Source: Polaribacter porphyrae
GTDB taxonomy: Bacteria; Bacteroidota; Bacteroidia; Flavobacteriales; Flavobacteriaceae
Direction: 5' to 3'
Length of the DNA: 64,000 bases
NCBI RefSeq assembly: GCF_002954685.1
Contig: NZ_MSCN01000001.1
Coordinates: 3,761,977 to 3,825,976 of the forward strand
A program made the position numbers and the translations under genes. Under the pieces are notes generated by a model. It was not told where the DNA came from. It saw nothing but the letters and a program-made list of their open reading frames with translations, and searched no databases. Shown here piece by piece: positions 25,495 through 33,781 of the stretch (position 1 is its first letter; every line of letters starts with the position of its first letter).

Positions 25495-26412
25495 TTAAAA
25501 AATAGAAGAAGTTGTTGCAGAAGTAAATTTTTCTAAAAATAACATTCCTTTGTAAGAGTTTCCTTTCGGGTTTAATTTTGGACTCCAAACTGCAATGCAA
25601 TATTCATTTGGATGAATTGCAATAATTCCACCACCAACACCGCTTTTTCCAGGTAAACCAACTCTAAAAGCAAACTCTCCAGACTCGTCATAAAAACCAC
25701 AGGTTAGCATAATTGCATTTACTCTTTTTGCTTCCGATTTTGATAAAACTCTGTTGCCTTTACAAGTTGAAAAATTATCTTCTGTTAGGTATAAAAAGGT
25801 TTCTGAAAGTTCTTTACAACTCATTTCTAGTGAACATGTGTAAAAATAAAAATCTAACACTTTATCAACATCATTTTTTATATTATCAAAAGACTTGATA
25901 AAATTACACAATGCAAAATTTCTAAAACCAGTTTCTTTTTCTGATTGAGCTACTTTCTCACAATAATTTATAGTATCATTGTCTGCAACTTCTCTGCAAA
26001 ATTTTAAAAAATCTTCTTTTGGATTTTCTAAACGGCTTACTAATACATCACAAATAACGATTGCACCAGCATTTATAAAGGGATTTCTTGGTTTCCCCTT
26101 ATCAGCATCTAACTGTTGTAAAGAATTGAATGGATTTCCAGAAGGTTCAACATCTACTCTTTCCCAAAGTTTTTCACCTTCAAGTTTGTAGGCTAGTGTT
26201 AGCGTCAAAATTTTAGAAATACTCTGAATAGAAAATTTTTCATCACAATTACCAACACCAAAAGTTTTGTCATCTATTGTAGAAATACTAGCTCCAAAAT
26301 TATCAGAAGAAACGTTGCCAAGTTCAGGAATGTATGTAGCAATTTTACCTTTATCTTTTGTTTTTTTTACCTCTTTATAAGTAGTTTCTATTATTTCATG
26401 ATAGCTTTTCAT
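25495..26412 (-). CDS. glsA: Glutaminase
   Basis: Serine-dependent glutaminase with a beta-lactamase-like fold: ATYIPELGNVS near the N-terminus, the catalytic Ser/Lys pair in FSIQSISKILTL, EPSGNPFNSL, NPFINAGAIV, CNFIKSF region and the KSGVGGGIIAI loop near the C-terminus. Length (305 aa) is the usual one. It hydrolyses L-glutamine to glutamate and ammonia in the cytoplasm. It stands alone, 62 bp upstream of the pullulanase gene on the same strand. Confidence 0.93.
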   Translation of the reverse strand: MKSYHEIIETTYKEVKKTKDKGKIATYIPELGNVSSDNFGASISTIDDKTFGVGNCDEKFSIQSISKILTLTLAYKLEGEKLWERVDVEPSGNPFNSLQQLDADKGKPRNPFINAGAIVICDVLVSRLENPKEDFLKFCREVADNDTINYCEKVAQSEKETGFRNFALCNFIKSFDNIKNDVDKVLDFYFYTCSLEMSCKELSETFLYLTEDNFSTCKGNRVLSKSEAKRVNAIMLTCGFYDESGEFAFRVGLPGKSGVGGGIIAIHPNEYCIAVWSPKLNPKGNSYKGMLFLEKFTSATTSSIF

Positions 26413-26457
26413 CGATATATTTTAGTTTTATTAAAATTATTGGAAAATAATGAAATA

Positions 26458-26488
26458 AAAAAGGAATCACATTCTGTAATTCCTTTTT
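26458..26488 (-). terminator. Terminator downstream of the tail-collar-like gene
   Basis: Arms AAAAAGGAAT and ATTCCTTTTT around an 11-base loop; on the minus strand the hairpin is followed by a T-rich tract. It lies 50 bp after the stop of the gene at 26539-26973. Confidence 0.75.
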
Positions 26489-26538
26489 ATAATTATTGAG
26501 AAAGTAATGCTCATTTTTTCAATTTATAAGCATTTGTT

Positions 26539-26973
26539 TTAGCTTCTTGAAGGGTATGTACCTTGTAAGGCTATAATATAATTAACTCCATTAGGTTTGT
26601 TTTTACTTAAGTTTGGAAGTGCAAATGTAGTTCTTCCATCACCTCCATAAGTATTACCTAATATGGCAAATAGAGCATTATTTTTAGAAATTGGTAGTAA
26701 TTGACCCTTACAAAAAGCCCAACCTCTTGGAGCGTAATTTCCTGCAAAAAGTATTACTTCTCCTAAAAATGGATCATTTGAAAATATTTCATTTTTTTTA
26801 ATTGATTTTACATTTTGTATTTCTTTTTTCAATTTAGCAATTTCAGAATTTAATTGAGAAAGTGTTTCTTTTTCAACTTTTTCTGACGAATGAGAAGAAA
26901 TTAAAAAAAGACCTCCTGTTATGATAAAAAATGTAAATAGTAGTTTGATGGTAATTGATTTTAAATTTTTCAT
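26539..26973 (-). CDS. Secreted tail-collar (MdpB-like) domain protein (144 aa)
   Basis: A signal peptide or TM anchor (residues about 8-27, LLFTFFIITGGLFLI), a short coiled coil (about 35-60, LSQLNSEIAKLKKEIQNV), and a phage tail-collar domain (about 66-140) with GEVILFAGNYAPRGWAFCKGQLLPIS, NALFAILGNTYGGDGRTTFALPNL and YIIALQGTYP (quoted in parts). The domain occurs in phage tail fibres and in stand-alone bacterial proteins of unknown use (microcystin-dependent protein annotations). No phage gene is nearby, and the gene has its own promoter and terminator, so it is a chromosomal secreted or anchored protein rather than prophage debris. Confidence 0.85.
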   Translation of the reverse strand: MKNLKSITIKLLFTFFIITGGLFLISSHSSEKVEKETLSQLNSEIAKLKKEIQNVKSIKKNEIFSNDPFLGEVILFAGNYAPRGWAFCKGQLLPISKNNALFAILGNTYGGDGRTTFALPNLSKNKPNGVNYIIALQGTYPSRS

Positions 26974-27025
26974 TTAGTTATATTTAAATTAATAATCAAC
27001 CTTTAAAAAAGATTGCTTTACTTCC

Positions 27026-27033
27026 CAAAGGTA
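27026..27033 (-). promoter_or_regulatory. -7 element of the tail-collar-like gene
   Basis: TACCTTTG on the minus strand, full match to TAnnTTTG, 52 bp before the ATG at 26973. Confidence 0.5.
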
Positions 27034-27060
27034 AGTAAGATTTTTTTATGTTTTAAATAT

Positions 27061-28758
27061 TTATAGAGCTTCTACAAACAAACCATCATCAGTTTTAGAA
27101 ACTTTGGCAACTTCTTTTTTGGTTAAACCCTTAATGGTTTTATCCCATTTTTTGTTAGATAAACCAGATTGCGTTTTTAGAGTTGTCAATTCAATTTTCT
27201 CTACTTTTGTTAATAGTTCTAAAACTGCTTTTTCATCGTCATTCAATTCTACAGTTGGAGCTTTTTTCTCTGGTCTCATTTGCGGAAAAAACAATACTTC
27301 TTGAATAGATTGGTTATTGGTTAAAAACATAATTAACCTGTCCATACCAATTCCCATTCCAGAAGTTGGAGGCATTCCATATTCTAAAGCTCTCAAGAAA
27401 TCTTGATCTATAAATTCTGTGGCTTCATCATCTCCTTTTGCAGCTAATTTTAATTGATGCTCAAAACGTTCACGTTGGTCAATGGGGTCATTCAATTCAG
27501 AATATGCATTTGCAATTTCTTTACCACAAACCATCAACTCAAAACGTTCTGTAAGTTCTGGGTTTGTTCTGTGTTCTTTACAAAGTGGAGACATTTCCTT
27601 TGGATAATCTGTAATAAAAGTTGGCTGAATGTAATTGCCTTCACATTTTTCTCCGAAAATTTCATCAATTAATTTTCCTTTACCCATAGTTTCATCTACC
27701 TCAATATGCATTTCTTTTGCAGCAGCTCTTATTTCATCTTCAGTTTTATCATAAATATCAAAACCTGTGAACTCTAAAATAGAATCACGCATTGTAATTC
27801 TCTTATAAGGTGCTTTAAAATTGATGTGATGCTCGCCAAAAGTAGCTTCAGAAGTTCCATTTACAGCAATTGCACAATGCTCTAACAATTGCTCGCAAAA
27901 ATCCATCATCCAGTTGTAATCTTTGTAAGAAACATAGATTTCCATGGCTGTAAATTCAGGATTATGAGTTCTATCCATTCCTTCATTTCTGAAGTTTTTA
28001 GAGAATTCATACACACCATCAAAACCACCAACAATTAATCTTTTTAGATACAATTCATTGGCAATTCTCATATACAAAGGAATATCCAAAGAATTGTGAT
28101 GTGTAATAAAAGGTCTTGCAGCTGCACCTCCAGGAATTGGTTGTAATACTGGAGTTTCTACTTCAAAATACCCAGCATTATTAAAAAAAGAACGCATGGC
28201 ATTAAACAATTTTGTACGTTTTATAAACACTTCTTTTACATGCGGATTTACCACCAAATCTGCATAACGTTGTCTGTAACGCATTTCTGGATCGTTAAAA
28301 GCGTCATATGTATTTCCTTCTGCATCAACTTTTGGTAATGGTAAAGGTTTTAAGGCTTTAGAAAGCAATTTAAAATCTTTTACCATTACTGTTTTTTCGC
28401 CTACTTTTGTAGTAAATAAAGTACCTTCAATCCCAATAAAATCACCAATATCGAGTAATTTTTTGTATACATCATTGTACAAGGTTTTGTCTTCTCCAGT
28501 ACAAATTTCGTCTCTATTAAAATATACTTGAATTCTACCTTCTCCATCTTGCAATTCAGCAAAAGAAGCTTTTCCTTGAATTCTTCTAGACATTAAACGA
28601 CCAGCAATTGTAACCTGTTTATCTTCAGCAAAATTTTCTTTAATTTCCTTTGAATTAGAATTTAAAGGAAATAAATCTGCAGGATAAGGATTGATACCCA
28701 AATCTCTTAATTTTGCTAACTTTTCTCTACGTACAACTTCTTGTTCTGATAATTGCAT
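27061..28758 (-). CDS. lysS: Lysyl-tRNA synthetase, class II
   Basis: N-terminal OB-fold anticodon-binding domain (about 50-155, VTIAGRLMSRRIQGKASFAELQD in part) and class II catalytic core: motif 1 around FNNAGYFEVETPVLQPIPGGA, motif 2 FRNEGMDRTHNPEF, motif 3 GMGIGMDRLIMFL. It charges tRNA-Lys. The protein is about 60 residues longer than the E. coli enzyme: residues about 505-565 form a basic helical extension resembling a small winged-helix fold (VEKIELTTLKTQSGLSNKK), which I believe is common in Bacteroidota LysRS. The gene stands alone. Confidence 0.95.
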   Translation of the reverse strand: MQLSEQEVVRREKLAKLRDLGINPYPADLFPLNSNSKEIKENFAEDKQVTIAGRLMSRRIQGKASFAELQDGEGRIQVYFNRDEICTGEDKTLYNDVYKKLLDIGDFIGIEGTLFTTKVGEKTVMVKDFKLLSKALKPLPLPKVDAEGNTYDAFNDPEMRYRQRYADLVVNPHVKEVFIKRTKLFNAMRSFFNNAGYFEVETPVLQPIPGGAAARPFITHHNSLDIPLYMRIANELYLKRLIVGGFDGVYEFSKNFRNEGMDRTHNPEFTAMEIYVSYKDYNWMMDFCEQLLEHCAIAVNGTSEATFGEHHINFKAPYKRITMRDSILEFTGFDIYDKTEDEIRAAAKEMHIEVDETMGKGKLIDEIFGEKCEGNYIQPTFITDYPKEMSPLCKEHRTNPELTERFELMVCGKEIANAYSELNDPIDQRERFEHQLKLAAKGDDEATEFIDQDFLRALEYGMPPTSGMGIGMDRLIMFLTNNQSIQEVLFFPQMRPEKKAPTVELNDDEKAVLELLTKVEKIELTTLKTQSGLSNKKWDKTIKGLTKKEVAKVSKTDDGLFVEAL

Positions 28759-28875
28759 TTTCTGTCTAATTTCTTGTGTTTATTAAAGTTCGTAAAGATA
28801 CAAGTAATGCTCTAATAGACAATTCAGATAAATGTAAAAAAAGCGATAATTATTTCAAGATTTTCAAAAAGAATG

Positions 28876-28883
28876 TATATTTG
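28876..28883 (+). promoter_or_regulatory. -7 element of a candidate non-coding transcript
   Basis: TATATTTG, a full match to TAnnTTTG, in the 387-bp gap between lysS and the DUF4407 gene, both of which are on the other strand. No ORF of plausible size follows on the plus strand. Confidence 0.55.
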
Positions 28884-28888
28884 CACAT

Positions 28889-28995
28889 CACTTTTTGTTA
28901 GAGTGATAATAGTTGTGTTGTTTTGACACTTTCGTAAAAGTGTTATGGTTTTGTTAACCAATGGAAAGCTTCCCAGTTTTGGGACGCTTTTTTTG
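28889..28995 (+). ncRNA. Candidate structured small RNA (about 105 nt)
   Basis: Starts a few bases after a perfect promoter element and ends at a terminator. In between are several possible hairpins: CACT/AGTG (28889-28905), ACACTTT/AAAGTGT (28926-28942), GGTT/AACC (28947-28959) and the terminal stem. No start codon with a plausible reading frame is seen. It was not recognised as 6S, SRP RNA, tmRNA or a known riboswitch; a flavobacterial conserved RNA motif is possible but unverified. Confidence 0.5.
28966..28995 (+). terminator. Terminator of the candidate RNA
   Basis: Arms AAGCTTCCC and GGGACGCTT around AGTTTT, with one internal T.C mismatch, followed by a run of seven Ts. Confidence 0.7.
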
Positions 28996-29144
28996 TTTTA
29001 AGCAATTTGTTTCTGTATTTTTTAGAAGCCATTTCCAGCTTTCATTACTCGCTTTTTTTCGTACCTCAAAAAGAGCTCAAACATGCCATTCAATCTGGGC
29101 TAAACTTGTTTGAAAAACAATTACTTATTGTAAACCTATTATTT

Positions 29145-30245
29145 TTAAAGCATTTTCTGTTGTTTCTTATAAAACGAATCAGCTTGTAACTTCATCAATT
29201 CTCTTGCCATTTTTTGTTTATAATTGAAAAGTTCTTCATCAGCAGTAATATCTTTATATACTTTATTGTCTATGGAAATATCGGCTTGCAACATTTGTTC
29301 TCTTTGCTGCATTTGTTGAGTTGCCCAAGTTTTTATGGCAGATTCTTTTTCTTCTAATTTAAAATCATATTCGCCTTTTGGAGCTAATAATTTTGCAATA
29401 ATTGGTGAAGTTTCAATTGCTAAAAACAACAAGAAAATAAAGAATGAAGTAAAGAATGGCAATTCTCCCAAAGCATTTATTCTTGCCATTAAACCATCAA
29501 AATTCGAAATAATGGGTTGCGATTTTGTTTCTGCTGACTTTTGTTTTTCAACTAAAGTAGCAATTGCAGTTTCTTTGTTTTTTATTTTTTCTGAATTATC
29601 TATTTCCAGTTTGTTTAAGGCTAATAAAGAAGCATCATGTTTTGCTCTTTTTTCTTCATAAACAGGTCCTTTTCCTAGTTTTTTTGTTCCTGCTGTGCCT
29701 TCTGCTTCAGAGATATAAGTTTGATATAAAGCATTAGTTTCTGTTTCTTTAGTTACAATCTCTTGTTTTAATACTTCAATTTCTGAATTAATTTTTGCAA
29801 CTTCTGGTGTAAATTGTTGTGCAATTTGTGTTTTATTATCCAAAGTCATCTGGTTTTTCTTGGTCAATAAAACTTGATTGATTTCCTTCTCAAATAATTT
29901 TAGTTCTAAAGGTTTAGAAATAACCACAGCAATGATAATCGCTAGAATAATTCTAGGAGTGGCTTGTAATACTTCTTTTAGTTTTGAATCAGATTTTTTT
30001 ATAGTAGAAACTATAAATCTATCTAAATTAAAGATTAGCAAGCCCCAAATTAATCCAAAGAAAATAGCTGCATATTTATTATCGAAAACAGTATATAAAG
30101 CATAAGAACCTGCAATGGTTGCCATAACTGCTGTAAAAAATACAGTGGCACCAATACCTACATATTTGTTTTGTTCACCGTTAGAACATTCATTAATTAA
30201 GTTTTTATCTACTCCAGAACAGGTAAGGAAAAATTTTTTGAGCAC
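29145..30245 (-). CDS. DUF4407 membrane protein (366 aa)
   Basis: Begins KKFFLTCSGVDKNLINEC, typical of DUF4407, then four hydrophobic helices (about 28-50, 55-78, 95-110 and about 265-285), with NLDRFIVSTIKK after the second and a long Lys/Glu-rich periplasmic or cytoplasmic coiled coil (about 115-245). The C-terminus is a second charged helix. Proteins of this family are found across Bacteroidota and Actinobacteria without a known role. The gene is preceded by a terminator of the upstream operon, so it has its own promoter. Confidence 0.85.
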   Translation of the reverse strand: MLKKFFLTCSGVDKNLINECSNGEQNKYVGIGATVFFTAVMATIAGSYALYTVFDNKYAAIFFGLIWGLLIFNLDRFIVSTIKKSDSKLKEVLQATPRIILAIIIAVVISKPLELKLFEKEINQVLLTKKNQMTLDNKTQIAQQFTPEVAKINSEIEVLKQEIVTKETETNALYQTYISEAEGTAGTKKLGKGPVYEEKRAKHDASLLALNKLEIDNSEKIKNKETAIATLVEKQKSAETKSQPIISNFDGLMARINALGELPFFTSFFIFLLFLAIETSPIIAKLLAPKGEYDFKLEEKESAIKTWATQQMQQREQMLQADISIDNKVYKDITADEELFNYKQKMARELMKLQADSFYKKQQKML

Positions 30246-30301
30246 AGTTTTGTATTTATTTCTTTAAATACAACGCTTTAAAATTGATTTTGTTACATTA
30301 T

Positions 30302-30335
30302 AAAACCTTGAATTAGTATTTAAATTCAAGGTTTT
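30302..30335 (-). terminator. Terminator of the blaI-M56-lipoprotein operon
   Basis: Perfect 13-bp arms AAAACCTTGAATT and AATTCAAGGTTTT separated by 8 bases, 23 bp after the lipoprotein stop. It could work in both directions. Confidence 0.8.
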
Positions 30336-30357
30336 ATAAGATTATTTTTTCTAAATA

Positions 30358-30690
30358 TTAGTTCTTTTTACTAACGATTTCTTTTATTTCAATTAAGGCT
30401 TCTTTTTGTTCTATTATTCCTCCAGAGATTTTAGTTCCTTCTTCCACAATCTCTTCAAGTTCCTCTAAAGTTTTTTTATCGATGTTTGACCTTAATTGGT
30501 TTTTGCTATTTTCAAAGACTAATTTTACGTCTTGCTCTATAATTTCGTTAGCATTTGACTTTTTTTCTTCAAAGATTTCTTCTAAATTCTCATTTTTAGA
30601 ATTCATTATTACCTCATTTTCTTCTTTAGTAGAGCAGTTCATTAAAAATAAACACGCAATAATTGATAATAGATTTTTTGTTGTTTTCAT
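30358..30690 (-). CDS. Small acidic lipoprotein (110 aa)
   Basis: Lipoprotein signal with lipobox LFLMNC (Cys at 19), followed by about 90 residues that are almost wholly charged and helical (EENEVIMNSKNENLEEIFEE, KKTLEELEEIVEEGTKISGG). No family is recognised. It starts 23 bp after the M56 peptidase stop on the same strand and ends before a strong terminator, so it is the third gene of the blaI operon. It may be the regulated output or a partner of the peptidase in the envelope; this is inference from position. Confidence 0.7.
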   Translation of the reverse strand: MKTTKNLLSIIACLFLMNCSTKEENEVIMNSKNENLEEIFEEKKSNANEIIEQDVKLVFENSKNQLRSNIDKKTLEELEEIVEEGTKISGGIIEQKEALIEIKEIVSKKN

Positions 30691-30713
30691 AATTTAAAAT
30701 TTTAAACGTTTTG

Positions 30714-33305
30714 TTAATATTTATTTTTTAATTTTGATTCAGATTTTCTTTTTTTTGATATCCAAACTTTATAGCTATTAAAATCTGTAACTTCTGAATG
30801 GACATTTAAATTCTTATTCTTTTTTAGAAGTTCAATGGCTTTATCAGAACTGATAACCTGTTTTTCATAATAAAATAGGGCATCGTTTTTAGCCATATCA
30901 ATAATTAAATCTAGTTGGTTTCTTTTTTGTTGTTCTTGTTCATTTTCTGCAGTCTTTTTTTGTTTTAATTTCTTATCATTATTTTTATAAAGGGTTGCAA
31001 TATAATTACCATTGTTTGTGCTTTCTGACTCAACTCTTATTTTATAGTTCTCTGCTAGTTTCAAAGCTTTAAAAGCAGATATATGCTTGTTTTCAAAATA
31101 GAATTTTGCATCTTTTTTAGCTAGTTTTTCAATTAACTTTAAAGTTTGATTATTACCATGAGGTATTTTGCCTGTTCTTACTTCCCATTTTTCAAGTTCT
31201 TTAAGAAATTTCTTTTTTTCTTTATCACTTGCATTTGACATAAGAGGTCTTGGAGGCAATAACATTTTATCATCTTCAGTTAAATCTTCTTTTAGTTTAT
31301 AAAAAATCTCTCCATTTTTTTTAAGACGTACATAAGGTTTAAACGGATGAATTGGTCTTTTAGCTTTTCTTTTACTTTCTTTTGAAAGATTAAAATACAT
31401 ACTGCCAAGCTTTGAGAATATTTCGTTTAATTCTTGTTGCCTTTTTTTAGAACTTTTTACAAAATGAGGTTTTTTGTTTCTTTTATTTTCATATTCTTTA
31501 TTTAAATCTATATATGATTTTAAACCATGTTGTTCTCCTAATTCTTTCATCATTTCCCTTACATTATCATCATTTTTAATATGAGATTTTGGTTTATCAT
31601 CAATAAACTCGCAAAAAATACTTCCTTTATGATATACTTTTTTGACGTAGATTTCTGGGACTATTTCACTTGCATTTGCTTTTTTAGTTGAAATTTGGAT
31701 TCCGTTTTTGTTTGATAATTTTCCTTCTTTATTATAGTATTGGGTTTTATCATTTATAGTTACAAAGTAAAATACAGTTCCGTTAATTCTCTTAAAACCT
31801 GTATTAACTTTAGTATTTAAATTTTTAAAATTAACTTTTGATAGTTTTTTTGTAATATGCTGTTTAGAACCATTACTACTAGGAGTATTATACTTTTTCT
31901 TTTCTTTAATCTCGATTATTTTTGGTTTTACTTGCTCTTTAATTTCTTCAATGTTGTGTTTTTCTTTTAAGTATTTTAGAAAATTATCTACTCTCTTTTT
32001 ATTTTGTTTTTTAAAATATTTATGAGTAGATAAATTTGCTTGATATTCTTGAGGAAACTTTTTGCTTCTGGCATTTTTATGTGTAAAACTTACATAATAA
32101 TCAGAAAAATCAGAATTAGAATAATTAACCAAAGTCCTATTTTTTACTACTTTTCCATCAATCCAAAGAGCATATTTTTTACTATTTTTTAAATCTTCAA
32201 TTAATTTTTTATTTGGGACTTTCTTTCTTGATTTTAAAGGCGGAGGAGGAATTAATTTTTTCTTTTCTTCATCTGTCAACTCATTGTATTTTTTTAAAAC
32301 TTTTTTACCGTTTTTATCTTTAAAAGTAAAATGCCCTTTATTATAAACATATTCTTTATATAACTCATCTTTTGAATAATCTAATTGATTATTTGAACCC
32401 TTTTCATATATAGGTTCTTCCTTTTCTTCAATTATAACTTCTTGTGCTTCAACTCTTTCTGCAAAGAGGAAAATAAATCCTGCTAATAACGGAATTACCG
32501 CCAGTTTTTTTAGTAAGATTTTTGTCGGTGAACTTTTTGTTGTCATCATTTTTAATCTTTTTTTAGTTACTAAATAATTTAAATTACTGGCCAAGTAATA
32601 TTCGTTTTTCCAAGCGGCTTTATTTACTAATAAATGCTGATATTGGAATACGTTTTTATGTTGATTAATTACGGTTTCGTCTGCTAGATACTCATGATTT
32701 AGCTGTATCGCTTTTTTAAGAAAAATAAAAAGAGGATTTATCCAAAAAACTGCTTGTAAAAATTCTATAAATAGCACATCAAATGTGTGTTTTTGTGAAG
32801 CATGAGACAGTTCGTGTGTAAATAGTTCTTGTTCTATATTTTCTGTCTCATAATCCCTTTTATTTATAAAAATATAATTCCAAAAAGTATGAGGTAGAAT
32901 TTTATCTTCTACTAAAACCAAAACTGCACTTTTGTAAGAAATTTTTTTATTTCTTTTGATTTTATCAACTATAATGTAAATGTTTCTTGTAAACCTAAAC
33001 AAGAATATTAAAGCGATAAAAGAGTATGCTATAATAGCTAATTGAGTATAGTCAAATGAATTTTCAACAAGTGTATATTGAGTATGATTAATATTGGTAG
33101 GTTCTGTAAAATACATAACAGATTCAAGTTTTTCAACAGGAACAATCGTTTTAAAAATGATTAAGGGAGCAATAAATGAGAATAAAAGACTGCCTAATAG
33201 GTAAAAGCGATTAAAAATATGCATCTTCTCTTTTTCTAATATAAAATGATAAAATGCAAGTAAAAAAGCTAAACAGGCTGTAGATTTTAATAAGTAAATA
33301 ATCAT
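30714..33305 (-). CDS. BlaR1-like M56 metallopeptidase with long repeat-bearing C-terminus (863 aa)
   Basis: N-terminal four-helix membrane domain with the zinc site HELSH (164-168) and a third ligand in NHEYLADE (E205), followed by a fourth helix ending EVEAQEV near residue 290. The remaining about 570 residues are Lys-rich and contain internally duplicated pieces: LTDEEKKKLIPPPPL (about 340) and LTEDDKMLLPPRPL (about 685), and two KDA-FYFE-KHIS..A modules near the C-terminus. There is no penicillin-binding domain, so it is not a beta-lactam sensor in the classical sense. Like BlaR1 it should cleave or trigger removal of the BlaI-type repressor, with which it overlaps by 4 bp. Confidence 0.88.
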   Translation of the reverse strand: MIIYLLKSTACLAFLLAFYHFILEKEKMHIFNRFYLLGSLLFSFIAPLIIFKTIVPVEKLESVMYFTEPTNINHTQYTLVENSFDYTQLAIIAYSFIALIFLFRFTRNIYIIVDKIKRNKKISYKSAVLVLVEDKILPHTFWNYIFINKRDYETENIEQELFTHELSHASQKHTFDVLFIEFLQAVFWINPLFIFLKKAIQLNHEYLADETVINQHKNVFQYQHLLVNKAAWKNEYYLASNLNYLVTKKRLKMMTTKSSPTKILLKKLAVIPLLAGFIFLFAERVEAQEVIIEEKEEPIYEKGSNNQLDYSKDELYKEYVYNKGHFTFKDKNGKKVLKKYNELTDEEKKKLIPPPPLKSRKKVPNKKLIEDLKNSKKYALWIDGKVVKNRTLVNYSNSDFSDYYVSFTHKNARSKKFPQEYQANLSTHKYFKKQNKKRVDNFLKYLKEKHNIEEIKEQVKPKIIEIKEKKKYNTPSSNGSKQHITKKLSKVNFKNLNTKVNTGFKRINGTVFYFVTINDKTQYYNKEGKLSNKNGIQISTKKANASEIVPEIYVKKVYHKGSIFCEFIDDKPKSHIKNDDNVREMMKELGEQHGLKSYIDLNKEYENKRNKKPHFVKSSKKRQQELNEIFSKLGSMYFNLSKESKRKAKRPIHPFKPYVRLKKNGEIFYKLKEDLTEDDKMLLPPRPLMSNASDKEKKKFLKELEKWEVRTGKIPHGNNQTLKLIEKLAKKDAKFYFENKHISAFKALKLAENYKIRVESESTNNGNYIATLYKNNDKKLKQKKTAENEQEQQKRNQLDLIIDMAKNDALFYYEKQVISSDKAIELLKKNKNLNVHSEVTDFNSYKVWISKKRKSESKLKNKY

Positions 33306-33673
33306 CTTTGTTGCTTTTTTATTTGATTATCAATTACTTTTTTTAATTCTTCCAATTCTTTTGTAGTTAAGTTGGTTTCTTTAGTAAAAAAAGATGCAAA
33401 TTGGCTAGCAGAATCATTAAAGAAGTTTTTAATCAATCCATTTACATGATTAGAGAAATAATCAGATTTTTTAATAATTGGGTAGTATTCTCTTGATTTT
33501 CCAAATAATTTATAGTCAATAAAACCTTTATCCTTTATTCTTTTTAATAGTGTTGCAACTGTTGTTGTTGCTGGTTTAGGTTCAGGAAAATCTTCTAATA
33601 AATCTTTTAAAAAAGCTTTTTTACGTTTCCATAAATATTGCATTAATTGTTCTTCTGTTTTTGATAACTGCAT
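33302..33673 (-). CDS. BlaI/MecI/CopY-family repressor (123 aa)
   Basis: Winged-helix domain at residues 1-75 (LSKTEEQLMQYLWKRKKAF, PATTTVATLLKRIKDKGF, YKLFGKSREYYPI) followed by a dimerisation helix region with the typical NHVNGLIKNFFNDSASQ and a Lys-rich end. BlaI-type dimers bind TACAnnTGTA palindromes and are removed by the partner M56 peptidase. The stop overlaps the start of that gene (ATGA). Two operator-like sites lie 18 and 46 bp upstream, so the operon is probably autoregulated. Confidence 0.93.
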   Translation of the reverse strand: MQLSKTEEQLMQYLWKRKKAFLKDLLEDFPEPKPATTTVATLLKRIKDKGFIDYKLFGKSREYYPIIKKSDYFSNHVNGLIKNFFNDSASQFASFFTKETNLTTKELEELKKVIDNQIKKQQR

Positions 33674-33690
33674 AGAATTATATTTTACTC

Positions 33691-33700
33691 TACAAACATA
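33691..33700 (-). promoter_or_regulatory. BlaI-type operator, imperfect, overlapping a -7 element
   Basis: TACAAACATA is a degenerate version of TACAnnTGTA; on the minus strand the same bases contain TATGTTTG, a full TAnnTTTG promoter match. Repressor binding would block the promoter directly. Confidence 0.6.
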
Positions 33701-33718
33701 GAATAAAAATTTTAATTC

Positions 33719-33728
33719 TACAAATGTA
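33719..33728. promoter_or_regulatory. BlaI/CopY-type operator
   Basis: TACAAATGTA is a perfect TACAnnTGTA palindrome, flanked by ATTC and GAGT so that the wider site resembles the inverse of the one at 33688-33705. On the minus strand it also contains TACATTTG, a further TAnnTTTG match. Confidence 0.7.
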
Positions 33729-33754
33729 GAGTGAAAGTTTATTTCAGATTTAAC

Positions 33755-33762
33755 TATTTTTG
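33755..33762 (+). promoter_or_regulatory. -7 element of the cyclophilin gene
   Basis: TATTTTTG, 18 bp before the ATG at 33781/33782; it diverges from the blaI promoter and lies 26 bp from the perfect BlaI-type site, so the cyclophilin gene might also respond to BlaI. Confidence 0.5.
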
Positions 33763-33781
33763 TATTTATAAATTAAAATAA

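Noticed and set aside
26539..26973. Prophage remnant
   Set aside because: Only a tail-collar domain is present, with a signal anchor and its own promoter and terminator; no other phage gene within 10 kb.
30714..33673. Beta-lactam resistance operon (blaR1/blaI)
   Set aside because: The M56 protein has no penicillin-binding domain and no beta-lactamase gene is adjacent, so resistance is not supported.
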